From Paracoccaceae bacterium (GTDB lineage Bacteria; Pseudomonadota; Alphaproteobacteria; Rhodobacterales; Rhodobacteraceae): 7,703 nucleotides of DNA. Both the position numbers and the translations under genes were made by a program. Below are positions 1 through 5,475 of the stretch, piece after piece; position 1 is the stretch's first letter, and every line of letters begins with the position of its first letter. The notes beneath the pieces were generated by a model. That model made no database searches. It was not told where the DNA came from and saw nothing but the letters and a program-made list of their open reading frames with translations. The stretch is taken from NCBI GenBank assembly GCA_006227805.1, contig SBFT01000200.1, forward strand, positions 1 to 7,703. Reading direction: 5' to 3'.

Positions 1-560
1 CCCAGCACGAAGGCCGCCATCGCCAGCATGACCAGCGCCATGACCAGCGACATCAGCTTGATGCCCACCGCCGATCCGAAGGGCAGCATGGTCAGAAGCG
101 CGCCCATGACGGTATCGCCGAAGAGGCCCCCCAGCCCGAAGCTGTGCGTGGCCAGCCAGTCTTCGCCCGGCACCAGCGTCGCGGCGTAGATCGAGCCCAG
201 AGCGATGGCGATGGGGGCGAAGATCAGGCGGCTGACGGCACGTTCCTCGCCCCGGTGAAAGGTCAGGCGCAGGCCCCAGACGGTCAGGATCAGCGCCACG
301 CCCCAGCTGCCCCAGCCCACGATCATGAACAGGGGTGCCGCGATCGAAGCGCCCATGCGGCCCATCAGGTTCTGCACCGGCGCATCGGTCGAGACCATCC
401 AGTTCGGATCGTCCGGCGTGTAGGACGCGATCATCAGGGCCGCCATGACGCCCGCGGCGACGAGCGCCAGGCCAGCCAGTTCCTTGCTGCGCCGTTCGAT
501 CGCGGCCTGCATGTTGCTGTCCAGAAGCGGATCGCGCGTGCGGGAGTTCAGTGAAGCCAT
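1..560 (-). CDS. ftsK: DNA translocase FtsK, N-terminal membrane domain (partial, runs off the left edge)
   Basis: FtsK is anchored at the division septum by an N-terminal four-helix membrane domain; its C-terminal motor pumps DNA and helps resolve chromosome dimers. Only the first 186 residues are visible, and the linker, ATPase and gamma domains lie outside. The protein opens MASLNSRTRDPLLDSNMQ, an N-terminus I associate with Rhodobacteraceae FtsK. Hydrophobic segments fall near residues 31-47, 72-97, 112-130 and 166-186, and the linkers carry the family-like strings SYTPDDPNW (46-54) and HSFGLGGLFGD (139-149). The ATG at 558-560 is preceded by GAGGGA (566-571) at a 5-nt spacing. The aminotransferase stop lies only 16 bp upstream on the same strand, so the two are probably co-transcribed. 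The assignment rests on the membrane domain alone because the motor is not in view. Confidence 0.86.
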   Translation of the reverse strand, partial: MASLNSRTRDPLLDSNMQAAIERRSKELAGLALVAAGVMAALMIASYTPDDPNWMVSTDAPVQNLMGRMGASIAAPLFMIVGWGSWGVALILTVWGLRLTFHRGEERAVSRLIFAPIAIALGSIYAATLVPGEDWLATHSFGLGGLFGDTVMGALLTMLPFGSAVGIKLMSLVMALVMLAMAAFVL

Positions 561-576
561 ACTCGTCCCTCTTCGG

Positions 577-1758
577 TCATTCATAGAGACAGCCGCGCAG
601 CCGGATCAGGCCCTGCGCCATCTCGTCCTTCGGGGCCACCATCGCCACCCGGATGTATCCCTGCCCCGGATTGTCGCCGTCCACGTCGCGCGAGAGATAC
701 GCGCCCGGAAGGACGCGGACACCGGTTTCGCGCCAGAGCTTCAGCGCCGCCGCCTCGCCGTCCTCAACGGGAAGCCACAGGAAGAAACCGGCCTCGGGGC
801 TCATGTAGCCTGGCACATTGGCCAGGATGTCGTCGGCAATCGCATATTTTTCGGCATAAAGGCGGCGATTTTCGATCACGTGATCCTCGTCCGCCCAGAC
901 CCGCGCCGCGGCCGCCTGGAGGGGCGAGGGCAAAGGCGCGCCCGCATAGGCGCGCAAGGCGCGCGCGCGCGCGATGCTGGCGGCACCGCCCGCCATGAAG
1001 CCCGACCGAAGGCCCGGCAGGTTCGACCGCTTTGAGAGCGAATGGAAGACCATCACCCGGTCGGGATCGGCGCCCATCTTCGCGGCGACCTCCAGGGCAC
1101 CCGGGGGCGGCGTGTCGCGGTAGATCTCGGAATAGCATTCATCGGCGAAGATCCTGAAATCGTATGTCTCGGCCAGGGCGATCAGGTCGCGCCAATAGGT
1201 TTCCGTGGCCACCGCCCCCTGCGGGTTCGCGGGCGAACAGATATAGGCGATCGCGGTTCGGTTCAGGATTTCGGGCGGCAGACCGGCGTAATCCGGCAGG
1301 TGGCCGGTCTGGCCGGTGGCGGGGACGAAGACGGTTTCGGCGCCCACCGAGATCGAGGCGATCATGTAGACCTGGTAGAAGGGGTTCGGCGACAGGATGA
1401 CCGGTTGGCGGCCCTGCTTCGTCTCGGGGCAAAGCGCCATGGCGGCATTGTAGAGACCTTCGCGCGTGCCGTTCAGGACCATGACCTGCGTTTCGGGATC
1501 GACCGCGACGCCATAGCGGCGGTTCAGCCAGTCGCAGATCGCGCCGCGCAACGCGGGCGAGCCCTCGTTCGGGGGGTAATCGTTGAAGCCCTTGGAATGC
1601 TTGACGATTTCATCCGTGACCCAAGCCGGGAACGGGTGCTTCGGCTCGCCGATCGTCATGTGGATGACGGGGCCGCCCGCGGGATGCACGTCCAGAAGGG
1701 CCCGCAAACGCGGGAAGGCATAGGGCGGTAGATTCGCGAACCGCGCGGGGAATTCCAT
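577..1758 (-). CDS. PLP-dependent class I/II aminotransferase, DapC-like (probable succinyldiaminopimelate transaminase)
   Basis: A 393-residue fold-type I aminotransferase, a normal full length. Expected active-site features are present: SPANPQG with the PLP-contacting Asn178, ADECY with Asp206 and Tyr209, the Schiff-base Lys243 in SLSKRSNLPGLRSGF, and the substrate-carboxylate Arg370 in GYIRVAM. IGEPKHP (36-42) and YPPNEG (61-66) mark the substrate pocket. The SKRSNLPGLRSGF string is typical of DapC enzymes, which transfer an amino group from glutamate in the succinylase route to meso-diaminopimelate and lysine; this specificity is inferred, and another amino-acid substrate remains possible. 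The reading frame continues 75 codons upstream, but that stretch is low-complexity and runs back into the amidase gene. The chosen ATG (1756-1758) has AGAGGC (1766-1771) at a 7-nt spacing, and homology begins at MEFPARF. It lies 107 bp after the amidase and 16 bp before ftsK. Confidence 0.9.
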   Translation of the reverse strand: MEFPARFANLPPYAFPRLRALLDVHPAGGPVIHMTIGEPKHPFPAWVTDEIVKHSKGFNDYPPNEGSPALRGAICDWLNRRYGVAVDPETQVMVLNGTREGLYNAAMALCPETKQGRQPVILSPNPFYQVYMIASISVGAETVFVPATGQTGHLPDYAGLPPEILNRTAIAYICSPANPQGAVATETYWRDLIALAETYDFRIFADECYSEIYRDTPPPGALEVAAKMGADPDRVMVFHSLSKRSNLPGLRSGFMAGGAASIARARALRAYAGAPLPSPLQAAAARVWADEDHVIENRRLYAEKYAIADDILANVPGYMSPEAGFFLWLPVEDGEAAALKLWRETGVRVLPGAYLSRDVDGDNPGQGYIRVAMVAPKDEMAQGLIRLRGCLYE

Positions 1759-1865
1759 CACTGCTGCCTCTGGTCGGGATCGTTCACGTCCCGTTTCGGT
1801 CAAAATGGCACAAGCCCGGGGCCCGCGTCCAGAAAAAGCTGAACGTCCTGAGGCATTTGTGGCTT
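1759..1865 (-). promoter_or_regulatory. Intergenic spacer between amidase and aminotransferase; possible promoter region
   Basis: This 107-bp gap is the only sizeable space in the amidase-aminotransferase-ftsK run, so it is the natural place for a promoter driving the aminotransferase and ftsK. On the minus strand a good -35-like TTGACC lies at 1798-1803, but I see no convincing -10 at 16-18 bp from it. A GC-rich segment of overlapping CCCGGG/GGGCCC palindromes (about 1816-1828) follows the amidase gene, without a U-tract that would make it a clear terminator. The only well-supported element is the ribosome binding site AGAGGC at 1766-1771. Confidence 0.3.
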
Positions 1866-3194
1866 TTAGGCCAAGGCCGCCTCGATCCCCGCCCCGACCC
1901 GCAGGAGGGCTTCCTCCATTTCGGGCCGTCCCATCACCATCAGGCCGCAGCTGGGCACGCCGGTGGGCAGCGTCAGCGCGCACAGACCCATCAGGTTGCC
2001 GACACGGGTGTTGCGCAGCGCCAGCAGGTTTTCGGTGACGTAATAGTCGTGATCCGTGGTCAGCCGCGCGGCATCGGGCGGCAGGATCGGCGCGGTCGGC
2101 GCCAGCACCGCGTCATAGCCCGCCGTGGCCATGTCCCAGGCCGCGCGCGCCGCGTCGAGCCGCGCCCAGGCGGCGACGTAATCGGCGCCGGAATGGGCCT
2201 TGCCCTGCCGGAAGCGGGTCAGGATCTCGGGGAACATGGCGTCGGGATTAGCCTCGATCACGTCCTTCCAGAGCCCGTAGGCCTCGGTCGTGTAGAGGAT
2301 GCCGGAGAGCCCCATGACATCCGCCAGCTCGGGCACGTCCAGCTTCTTGATCACCGCCCCGGCGTCGTAGAGCTTTTCCAGCGCGTCTTCATAGGCCTTG
2401 CGGGGCGCATCGCGGATATCGTCCAGAACCGCGGTCTGCAACGCGGCAAACCGCCTGCCCTTGACGCCGGCGCCGGTCAGGTCGGGCGCGCGCCGTCCCT
2501 CCATCGCGGCGAGCAGGAGGGCGGCATCCTCGACATTGCGCGTCAGGGGCCCGATCGTGTCGAACTTCAGGCAGAGCGGCACGACCCCTTCCAGCGTCAG
2601 CCGCCCGGCGGTGGTCTTCAGCCCGACCAGGTCGTTCCAGGCCGCGGGGATGCGGACCGACCCCCCGGTGTCCGACCCGATCCCGGCAGGCGCCAGGTTG
2701 AAGGCGACAGACGCCGCCGCCCCCGAGGACGACCCCCCCGGCACCGCACCGTCGTCATTGATGCAGGGCGGCGTCGCGGTGATCGGATTCATGCCCAGCC
2801 CGGAAAAGGCCAGTTCGCTCATGTGCGTCTTGCCCAGGCAGACCAGGCCTTGCGCCGTGGCATTCGACAGCACCACGGCGTCGCGGTCGGGCACGCGGCC
2901 CTTCAGAAGGGCCGAACCCGCCTCGGTCACGGTTCCGGCGGTGTCGAACAGGTCCTTCCAGCTGATCGGGACGCCGTCGAGAAGCGAGCGGCGCTGGTTG
3001 CGCGCGGCGCGTCCGGCGGCGGCTTCGGCCTCGGCCAGAGCGCGGTCGGGCGTGGTGCGGGCATAGATGCGTCCGGACTGGGGATGGTCCTCGATCGCCG
3101 AGAGAAAGGTCTCGGCCAGGGCCACCGGATCGATCTCTCCGCGGCCGATCCCGCGCCCCAGTTCCGCCACGCCCATGTTCAGCCAGTCCCGCAT
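1866..3194 (-). CDS. Amidase (amidase signature family, GatA-like fold)
   Basis: A 442-residue amidase-signature enzyme, which hydrolyses a carboxamide bond through a Ser-cisSer-Lys triad. The triad is intact: Lys80 in PISWKDLFDTAG, cis-Ser155 in PGGSSSGAA, and nucleophile Ser179 in GSDTGGSVRIPAA. The 24-residue gap between the two serines matches family members such as GatA. The C-terminal part (VLAPTAPILPP, 363-373; GLCALTLPTGVP, 403-414) is also family-like. The substrate cannot be read from sequence. No gatB or gatC is adjacent, so a role in the tRNA amidotransferase is unlikely. The frame is open far upstream, across the divergent ubiH gene, but the ATG at 3192-3194 has AAAGGGG (3202-3208) at a 7-nt spacing and begins the homologous region. 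It is divergent from ubiH with 87 bp between the start codons. Confidence 0.9.
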   Translation of the reverse strand: MRDWLNMGVAELGRGIGRGEIDPVALAETFLSAIEDHPQSGRIYARTTPDRALAEAEAAAGRAARNQRRSLLDGVPISWKDLFDTAGTVTEAGSALLKGRVPDRDAVVLSNATAQGLVCLGKTHMSELAFSGLGMNPITATPPCINDDGAVPGGSSSGAAASVAFNLAPAGIGSDTGGSVRIPAAWNDLVGLKTTAGRLTLEGVVPLCLKFDTIGPLTRNVEDAALLLAAMEGRRAPDLTGAGVKGRRFAALQTAVLDDIRDAPRKAYEDALEKLYDAGAVIKKLDVPELADVMGLSGILYTTEAYGLWKDVIEANPDAMFPEILTRFRQGKAHSGADYVAAWARLDAARAAWDMATAGYDAVLAPTAPILPPDAARLTTDHDYYVTENLLALRNTRVGNLMGLCALTLPTGVPSCGLMVMGRPEMEEALLRVGAGIEAALA

Positions 3195-3281
3195 AGCCGC
3201 GCCCCTTTCCTGCCGTTCGGCGCCACGGTAGCGACAGGACCGCGCATGGACAATCCCGCAGCCGCGGCCATATAGCGGGGC
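3195..3281. promoter_or_regulatory. Divergent promoter region between amidase and ubiH
   Basis: The 87 bp between two divergent start codons must serve transcription in both directions unless promoters lie inside the genes. On the plus strand TGGACA (3247-3252) and TATAGC (3271-3276) are 18 bp apart, a fair sigma-70-type promoter; it would start transcription at or next to the ubiH ATG (3282). On the minus strand a TTGTCC (3249-3254) is followed by only weak -10 candidates. The two -35 candidates overlap on opposite strands, so the two promoters could compete for RNA polymerase. The elements were picked by eye. Confidence 0.4.
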
Positions 3282-4496
3282 ATGGACTTCGACGCGGACA
3301 TCCTGATCACGGGCGGCGGGCTGAACGGGCCGGCCCTTGCGCTGGCGCTGGCGCAGGGCGGGCTGTCTTCGGTCGTGATCGATGCGCACCCCGCTCCGGT
3401 CCTGCGCGAGGCCGATTTCGACGGACGCTCCTATGCGCTGGCACTGGCCTCGCAACGCCTGCTGCAGGCGATCGGGGCGTGGGACGCAGTGGCCGAACAC
3501 GCCCAGCCGATGCTCGAGATCAAGGTCACCGACGGACGTCCGGGCGAAGGCCCCGCGCCCTGGGCGATGGTCTTCGATCATGCCGAAATCGAGGAAGGCC
3601 CGATGGGCTTCATGGTCGAGGACCGCCACCTGCGCCGCGCCCTTCTGGACGCCGCCCGGGCCGAGCCGCGCATCACGCTTCTGAATGGGCTGCGCGTGAC
3701 GGATCAGGCACCGGGAGAGGTGACGCTGGAGGATGGGCGCCGCTTGCGCGGCCGCGTCCTTGTCGGCGCGGATGGGCGCCAGAGCGGCACCGCCGCGCGG
3801 GCCGGCATCCGCCGCACCGGCTGGGGATACGGCCAGACCGCGCTGGTCTGCGCGGTGGCGCATGAGAAACCCCATGGCGGCGTTGCGCATCAGTTCTTCA
3901 TGCCTGCCGGGCCGCTGGCGATCCTGCCCCTGACCGGCAACCGCAGTTCCATCGTCTGGACCGAAACCGAGGCCGAGGCCGCCCGCATCCAGGCGCTGGA
4001 CGACGCGGCCTATCTCGACGCCCTGCGCCCCCGCTTCGGCAGTTTCCTGGGCGAGATCGCCCTGACGGGCAAGCGTTTCACCTACCCGCTGAACCTGACC
4101 CTGGCGCAGCGCATGATCGCGGATCGCCTGGCGCTGGTGGGCGATGCGGCGCATGGCGTGCATCCGATCGCGGGCCAGGGCCTGAACGCGGGTCTGCGCG
4201 ATATCGGCGCGCTGGCCGAGGTTCTGACCCTGGCCGCGCGCCGAGGCGAGGATATCGGTGCGCCGGACGTGCTGCAGCGCTATCAGGAATGGCGGCGCTT
4301 CGACACTGCGACGCTGGCGCTGGCGACGGATGCGTTCAACCGGTTGTTCTCGAACGACAATCCGATCCTGCGCCTCGGTCGTGACCTGGGAATGGGCGTG
4401 GTGAACGCGATCCCCGCCCTGCGCCGCGGCTTCATCCGCGAGGCGGCGGGTCTGACCGGGGACGTGCCGCGCCTCCTGCAGGGCAAGCCTGTGTGA
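3282..4496 (+). CDS. ubiH: UbiH/UbiF/COQ6-family FAD-dependent ubiquinone-biosynthesis hydroxylase
   Basis: A 404-residue class A flavin monooxygenase that would hydroxylate the aromatic ring of a ubiquinone precursor with O2 and a reduced cofactor, at the inner face of the cytoplasmic membrane. Three family motifs are intact: the FAD-binding GGGLNG (11-16) directly after an ILIT beta strand; the DG motif VLVGADGRQS (159-168); and the GD motif, ALVGDAAHGVHPIAGQGLN (284-302), whose HPxxGQGxN string is typical of the ubiquinone hydroxylase branch. Which ring carbon (C1, C5 or C6) it acts on is unclear; alphaproteobacterial members include UbiH, UbiL and UbiM types, so the symbol is family-level. 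It is the only plus-strand gene here and has no partner gene downstream. The start ATG has only GGGG placed 1 nt upstream, not a normal Shine-Dalgarno. Confidence 0.9.
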   Translation: MDFDADILITGGGLNGPALALALAQGGLSSVVIDAHPAPVLREADFDGRSYALALASQRLLQAIGAWDAVAEHAQPMLEIKVTDGRPGEGPAPWAMVFDHAEIEEGPMGFMVEDRHLRRALLDAARAEPRITLLNGLRVTDQAPGEVTLEDGRRLRGRVLVGADGRQSGTAARAGIRRTGWGYGQTALVCAVAHEKPHGGVAHQFFMPAGPLAILPLTGNRSSIVWTETEAEAARIQALDDAAYLDALRPRFGSFLGEIALTGKRFTYPLNLTLAQRMIADRLALVGDAAHGVHPIAGQGLNAGLRDIGALAEVLTLAARRGEDIGAPDVLQRYQEWRRFDTATLALATDAFNRLFSNDNPILRLGRDLGMGVVNAIPALRRGFIREAAGLTGDVPRLLQGKPV

Positions 4497-4508
4497 CAGG
4501 CTGAGGAT

Positions 4509-4523
4509 CGGGGCTCTGCCCCG
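4509..4523. terminator. Short hairpin after ubiH, within a candidate dispersed repeat
   Basis: CGGGGC-TCT-GCCCCG forms a perfect 6-bp stem with a 3-nt loop, 12 bp after the ubiH stop. It is followed by a second C-rich run and a short AT patch (CCCCGGGATATTT, 4526-4538) but no real U-tract. It lies between two convergent genes, where a terminator acting in either direction is expected. From memory, GGGCTCTGCCC-type hairpins followed by CCCCGGGATATTT recur in Rhodobacteraceae intergenic regions, which would make this a copy of a repeated element; this could not be checked here. Confidence 0.45.
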
Positions 4524-4557
4524 AACCCCGGGATATTTGCAGCGAGAGGAAGGCAGG
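4524..4557 (+). repeat. Candidate dispersed intergenic repeat tail (CCCCGGGATATTT followed by a purine-rich stretch)
   Basis: Directly after the first hairpin comes CCCCGGGATATTT, then a purine-rich tail (GAGAGGAAGG, about 4544-4553). It lies between convergent genes and belongs to neither. The hairpin, C-run, ATATTT and purine tail together resemble a recurrent Rhodobacterales intergenic element as I recall it. There is only one copy in this window, so repetition is not shown here. Confidence 0.3.
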
Positions 4558-4585
4558 GGATGTCGACGCGACTGGCGCGAGCTGT

Positions 4586-4608
4586 CCCGGGGCGCGCGGC
4601 GCCCTGGG
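4586..4608 (-). terminator. Strong GC-rich hairpin just after the Trm112 stop
   Basis: The arms at 4586-4595 and 4599-4608 pair over 10 bp, with one G-T wobble when read on the plus strand, around a 3-nt GCG loop. On the minus strand the hairpin begins 6 nt past the Trm112 stop codon, where the transcript from the cnoX-LON-Trm112 cluster should end. No U-tract follows, so it may act as an atypical terminator or as a 3'-end stabilising structure rather than a classic intrinsic terminator. Confidence 0.5.
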
Positions 4609-4614
4609 CGAGGG

Positions 4615-4800
4615 TCAGTCGAGAACGCGCGCCTCGTCGATCAGCATGACGGGGATGCCGTCGCGGATCGGAAAGGCCAGCCCCGCGGCGCGCGAGATCA
4701 GCTCCTGCCGCGCGGCGTCGTATTCCAGCCGCGTATGGGTGCTGGGACAGATCAGCACCTCGAGCATGTGGCGGTCGAAACCGGGGCTGTCGCCGGTCAT
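4615..4800 (-). CDS. Trm112-family (UPF0434/YcaR-like) small protein
   Basis: A 61-residue protein with the Trm112-like fold signature: HMLEVLICPSTHTRLEYD (11-28) followed by GLAFPIRDGIPVMLIDEAR (40-58). Eukaryotic and archaeal Trm112 activate methyltransferases that modify tRNA, rRNA and release factors; the bacterial short form has no settled role. Only one of the usual zinc-binding cysteines is present (Cys18 in CP), so metal binding is doubtful. The ATG overlaps the LON stop as ATGA (4797-4800), and GAGGA (4810-4814) lies 9 nt upstream inside the LON gene, which points to translational coupling. A later start at Met12 is conceivable but lacks this support. It is the last gene of the cluster, followed by a hairpin. 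Confidence 0.85.
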   Translation of the reverse strand: MTGDSPGFDRHMLEVLICPSTHTRLEYDAARQELISRAAGLAFPIRDGIPVMLIDEARVLD

Positions 4801-5441
4801 TGCAGCATTTCCTCGCTCGACGAGCCGCCGCGCAGGGCGAATTCGATCAGCGTGACCAGGGTTTCCCGGCGGGTGGTCAGCGAGGGCGCCTCGAGAAGGG
4901 CCTGCTTGTCCTCGGGGTCGAAGTCGAGAAGCATCGAGAGCGAGTTTATCAGCAGTTCGTCATCGGCGTCCTTCAGCGTGTCCCAGTCGGTCGAGAGGCC
5001 GCGCGCCGAGAAGTAACGCCCGAGCAGGTCCATCAGGTGGGCGCGGTCGAAGCCCGTGTCCTGTTCGGTGGGGCCCAGATCGCGTTCGAAGCCGTCCCAG
5101 CGGATGTTGCACTTGCGGTAGGGCGTGAAGCCCTTGACCTCTTCCACCACGCGGAAGCGGGAAATCCCGGTCAGGGTGATCAGGTAGCGCCCGTCCTCGG
5201 TTTCGGAAAACTGCGTGATCCGGCCCGCGCAACCGATCTGGTGCAGCCCGTCCTGGCGTCCGGGCATCCGGTTGGGCTGGATCATCCCGATCAGGCGCGT
5301 TCCGGTCTTCAGGGCGTCGTCGAACATCTGCAGGTAGCGCGGTTCGAAGATGTGCAGCGGCAAGCGCGACCGGGGCAGCAGCAGCGCCCCGGGCAACGGA
5401 AAGACCGGCAGTGTCTGGGGCAGATCGGCAGCCTTCTTCAT
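4797..5441 (-). CDS. LON substrate-binding domain protein (stand-alone Lon N-terminal domain)
   Basis: A 214-residue protein made only of the N-terminal substrate-binding domain of Lon; the AAA+ ATPase and Ser-Lys protease parts are absent, so it should not be called a protease. The domain signature is clear: LPVFPLPGALLLPRSRLPLH (11-30) then IFEPRYLQM (31-39), IGCAGRI (69-75), and the beta-rich GRYLITLTGISRFRV (84-98), followed by a helical C-terminal part. A role in binding unfolded or damaged proteins is inferred from the domain and from the adjacent chaperedoxin gene. It starts 26 bp after cnoX and overlaps the Trm112 gene by 4 bp. Met1 is the only plausible start, since the next Met is residue 39, yet the 20 nt upstream contain no Shine-Dalgarno; a -10-like TAGCTT sits 6 nt before the ATG. 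Confidence 0.88.
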   Translation of the reverse strand: MKKAADLPQTLPVFPLPGALLLPRSRLPLHIFEPRYLQMFDDALKTGTRLIGMIQPNRMPGRQDGLHQIGCAGRITQFSETEDGRYLITLTGISRFRVVEEVKGFTPYRKCNIRWDGFERDLGPTEQDTGFDRAHLMDLLGRYFSARGLSTDWDTLKDADDELLINSLSMLLDFDPEDKQALLEAPSLTTRRETLVTLIEFALRGGSSSEEMLQ

Positions 5442-5447
5442 GACCGT

Positions 5448-5475
5448 AAGCTAGACCGATCACGCCGTCAGGCAA
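5448..5475 (-). promoter_or_regulatory. Possible promoter of the LON-Trm112 pair giving a leaderless mRNA
   Basis: On the minus strand TTGCCT (5470-5475, overlapping the cnoX stop codon) and TAGCTT (5448-5453) are 16 bp apart. The -10 ends 6 nt before the LON ATG, so transcription would start at about the A of ATG. The match to consensus is moderate (4/6 and 3/6). Lack of a Shine-Dalgarno before this ATG agrees with, but does not prove, a leaderless transcript. Confidence 0.3.

Noticed and set aside
1759..1983. 75-codon N-terminal extension of the aminotransferase
   Set aside because: It overlaps the 3' end of the amidase, is Arg/Gly-rich, and the ATG at 1758 has AGAGGC correctly spaced and begins the conserved domain.
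1857..3275. Long plus-strand open frame (472 codons) opposite the amidase
   Set aside because: It is antisense to a gene with an intact catalytic triad, its translation is Gly/Arg/Gln-rich with no recognisable domain, and such mirrors are usual at this GC content.
3195..4163. Upstream extension of the amidase frame across ubiH
   Set aside because: The extra residues are low-complexity and antisense to ubiH, while a good ribosome binding site sits before the ATG at 3194.
4537..5016. Possible plus-strand gene starting in the convergent spacer
   Set aside because: It runs antisense through Trm112 and LON, has compositionally biased translation, and its start lies inside the hairpin/repeat region.
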